Positions 62,523 to 64,000 of a stretch of DNA of 64,000 nt are shown in pieces (the first letter of the stretch is position 1; each line of letters starts with the position of its first letter). The translations under genes were made by a program, and so were the position numbers. Source of the stretch: Clostridiales bacterium (GTDB lineage Bacteria; Bacillota; Clostridia; Christensenellales; Aristaeellaceae); NCBI GenBank assembly GCA_015056325.1, contig SVGL01000008.1, positions 1 to 64,000 on the forward strand, given 5' to 3'. The notes under the pieces are model-generated. The model had not been told where the DNA came from, did not search any database, and was given only the letters and a program-made list of their open reading frames with translations.

Positions 62523-63206
62523 TCATGCGCCGTAGAAGTTCTCCACCGTCATCCCTGTGATGTGCCGTGCGTCGTTCATCAGTTCAAAGCGGGGGGCAGC
62601 CAGCTCGCCGGGACGGTCCGGGAAATCCACAATGGTGATGCCCGTATAGTCCGGGCCCATCGCCTGGCAGGCAAGGGGGAAGGGCAGATTGAACAGGTGG
62701 GTCAGCATCACTGCGGTTTCTCCGCCATGACCGAAGGCTGCAATGGTACGCTTCGTATCACCCTGCACGCGATAGTACTGACCCTCCCGCACATAACCCA
62801 GGCTGGCCAGCCATGCATCCGCGCCGGCAGCCACCTTGTCGCAGCAGTCCAGCAGGCGGTTACGGCGGAATCCCGGGTGCTCGCGCCACTTCATGTCCAT
62901 GATGGGCTCGCCCCGGGCGATCATCTCATCCACGATGGTCCAGGGGTGGCCGTTCTCGTAGGGCTTGCCATCCACATCACCCCATTGGATCTCCCGCATG
63001 AAGTCGCAGCCTACGACCGGGAGGCCGATGAGGTTCCCCAGGTGCTGGGCGGTCTCGAAGGCGCGCCCGCAAGTGGAGGAGTATATTGCTGCAACGCCCT
63101 CGTCCTTGAGGCGCAGGGCGACGGCCTCCGCATGGCGGTGGCCCAGCTCGGTCAAGCAGTCCTTTTCGTAATTCGGGTGGCCGTGGCGGACAAAGATGAT
63201 GCGCAT
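62523..63206 (-). CDS. Histidine phosphatase family protein (phosphoglycerate mutase-like)
   Basis: A 227-residue branch 1 histidine phosphatase. IIFVRHGHPNY holds the RHG motif with the phospho-accepting H8, SSTCGRAFETAQ the second arginine, a glutamate sits in FMREIQWGD and AFGHGGE carries the second histidine. It could act on a sugar phosphate, a nucleotide or another small phosphoester; GpmA-specific features are missing. The start at 63206 has GGAGG upstream; the longer open frame to 63374 crosses the promoter. It is monocistronic, with its own promoter, divergent from the protease gene. Confidence 0.9.
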   Translation of the reverse strand: MRIIFVRHGHPNYEKDCLTELGHRHAEAVALRLKDEGVAAIYSSTCGRAFETAQHLGNLIGLPVVGCDFMREIQWGDVDGKPYENGHPWTIVDEMIARGEPIMDMKWREHPGFRRNRLLDCCDKVAAGADAWLASLGYVREGQYYRVQGDTKRTIAAFGHGGETAVMLTHLFNLPFPLACQAMGPDYTGITIVDFPDRPGELAAPRFELMNDARHITGMTVENFYGA

Positions 63207-63237
63207 GTCGGGGCCTCCTGTCGTTTGTCTTTGCACC

Positions 63238-63266
63238 ATGATAGCACATTTTCCGCCCTGCTGCAA
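63238..63266 (-). promoter_or_regulatory. Promoter of the histidine phosphatase gene
   Basis: Minus-strand TTGCAG (63266-63261) and TATCAT (63243-63238) with a 17-base spacer, about 30 bases before the start codon. Confidence 0.72.
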
Positions 63267-63279
63267 GCCAATGCGCCCC

Positions 63280-63308
63280 TTGCACAGCAACCCAAGGCGC
63301 TGTATAAT
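63280..63308 (+). promoter_or_regulatory. Promoter of the clostripain-family gene
   Basis: TTGCAC (63280-63285) and perfect TATAAT (63303-63308), spacer 17 bases, 35 bases before the start codon. Confidence 0.85.
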
Positions 63309-63343
63309 GTTGTCAAACATCCCGCAGAAAGGAACCTCCCGCC

Positions 63344-64000
63344 ATGCGAAAGCTGCTTCTGACCGTTGCCGCACTGCTGCTCCTGTGCCTGCCCGTACAA
63401 GCGGAGCAGCCCCGGCTGACGCTGATGATCTACATGACCGGCAGCAACCTGGAATCCGAGTACTTTGCCGCCACCAGCGACATCCAGGAGATGGTCGCGG
63501 CCCGGTACAATCAGCAGCAGATCAACGTGCTGATCATGACCGGCGGCTCGGAAAAATGGTGGACGCCCGGCGTCAGCGCGGACAGGCTGTCCATCCACCG
63601 GCTCTCCCGCGCCAACCTCGTGCTGGAGAAGGACTATCCCCTGGCCAGCATGGCCTCCCCCAATCCGCTGACCGCTCTGCTGGATTACGGCTACACCACC
63701 TATCCTGCGGACAAGTATGCCCTGATCATCTGGGATCACGGCAGCGGCCCGGTGAACGGCGTGTGCATGGATACCCTCTTTGCCGGGGACATGCTGCTGC
63801 CTTCCGAGCTGGACGCTGCCCTGTCCGCCAGCCCCTTTGGCGAAGGGAACAAGCTGGAGTGGATCGGTTTTGACGCCTGCCTGATGGCCAACGCGGAAAC
63901 CGCCTGCCTTCTGGCGCCCTACGCCAGGTACATGATCGCCTCCCAGGAGACCGAGCCCGGCCGGGGCTGGGACTACGCCTTCCTCAAGGGCGCGGAGCAG
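63344..64000 (+). CDS. Clostripain-family (C11) cysteine protease, partial
   Basis: The first 219 residues of an exported protein cut by the window end. A signal peptide (MRKLLLTVAALLLLCLPVQA) is followed by the family opening LTLMIYMTGSNLESEY, the catalytic histidine in IIWDHGSG (H132) and the catalytic cysteine in WIGFDACLMA (C179). C11 peptidases cleave after arginine or lysine and are common in gut Clostridia and Bacteroidetes. AAAGGA precedes the ATG and a strong promoter is upstream. The domains after residue 219 are not visible, so membrane anchoring cannot be judged. Confidence 0.9.
   Translation, partial: MRKLLLTVAALLLLCLPVQAEQPRLTLMIYMTGSNLESEYFAATSDIQEMVAARYNQQQINVLIMTGGSEKWWTPGVSADRLSIHRLSRANLVLEKDYPLASMASPNPLTALLDYGYTTYPADKYALIIWDHGSGPVNGVCMDTLFAGDMLLPSELDAALSASPFGEGNKLEWIGFDACLMANAETACLLAPYARYMIASQETEPGRGWDYAFLKGAEQ

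Overview
The window is a GC-rich, densely packed stretch of a Bacillota chromosome, most likely from an anaerobic, fibre-degrading gut or rumen Clostridia. Pointers to this are strong AGGAGG-type ribosome binding sites, sigma-A promoters with 17-base spacers, CUT1 sugar transporters without a local ATPase gene, a clostripain (C11) protease, a TnpV gene and a MobA-type relaxase remnant. Genus cannot be fixed from the sequence alone. No rRNA, tRNA or CRISPR array was seen.

Region 1 (1-19221) holds two divergent operons read outward from a control region at 8114-8355. Leftward: an LplB/LplC/LplA-like ABC importer (two permeases, one solute-binding protein), a serine hydrolase, a Gfo/Idh/MocA oxidoreductase, NagB and, beyond a terminator, a lactate-racemase (LarA) homologue cut by the window edge. 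Rightward: a two-part alpha/beta-hydrolase esterase, a GH4 glycosidase, NagA, a ceramidase-like protein, an unusual SDR epimerase, a DapA/NanA-family aldolase, a second Gfo/Idh/MocA oxidoreductase and an M20 peptidase. Together they look like uptake and catabolism of an acylated amino-sugar or uronic-sugar glycan.

Region 2 (19222-20592) is a mobile-element scar: a long palindrome, tnpV, and a chimera of a serine recombinase with a relaxase tail.

Region 3 (20825-47247) is a large glycan locus. It has a 945-residue solute-binding protein, four CUT1 permeases in interleaved order, an NHL-TPR-Yip1 membrane protein, a DUF5696 protein, a second solute-binding protein, three GH43 paralogues (two exported, one cytoplasmic), an ArsR-type regulator with a sensor domain, GH2, GH78 and an SGNH esterase. 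The order suggests import of decorated arabinose-, xylose- or rhamnose-containing oligosaccharides and their trimming inside the cell. An intact IS3-family element sits in the loop of the terminator that ends this locus.

Region 4 (47485-58735) has a leftward redox operon (OYE-type reductase, SDR, FAD flavoprotein), a GH27 alpha-galactosidase, a lipoprotein serine hydrolase, and a GH74-like plus GH31 pair that suggests xyloglucan breakdown. Region 5 (58772-64000) has an envelope operon (polytopic membrane protein, FAD oxidoreductase, GtrA), a histidine phosphatase and the start of a clostripain-family protease.

The most unusual signals are two families of hairpin-bearing repeats. In both, linker sequences are conserved while the hairpin stems change with base pairing kept. 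One copy adds 27 in-frame codons to the GH74-like gene, in the manner of Rickettsia palindromic elements. A shared operator-like motif links the region 1 promoters with the redox operon promoter 43 kb away.
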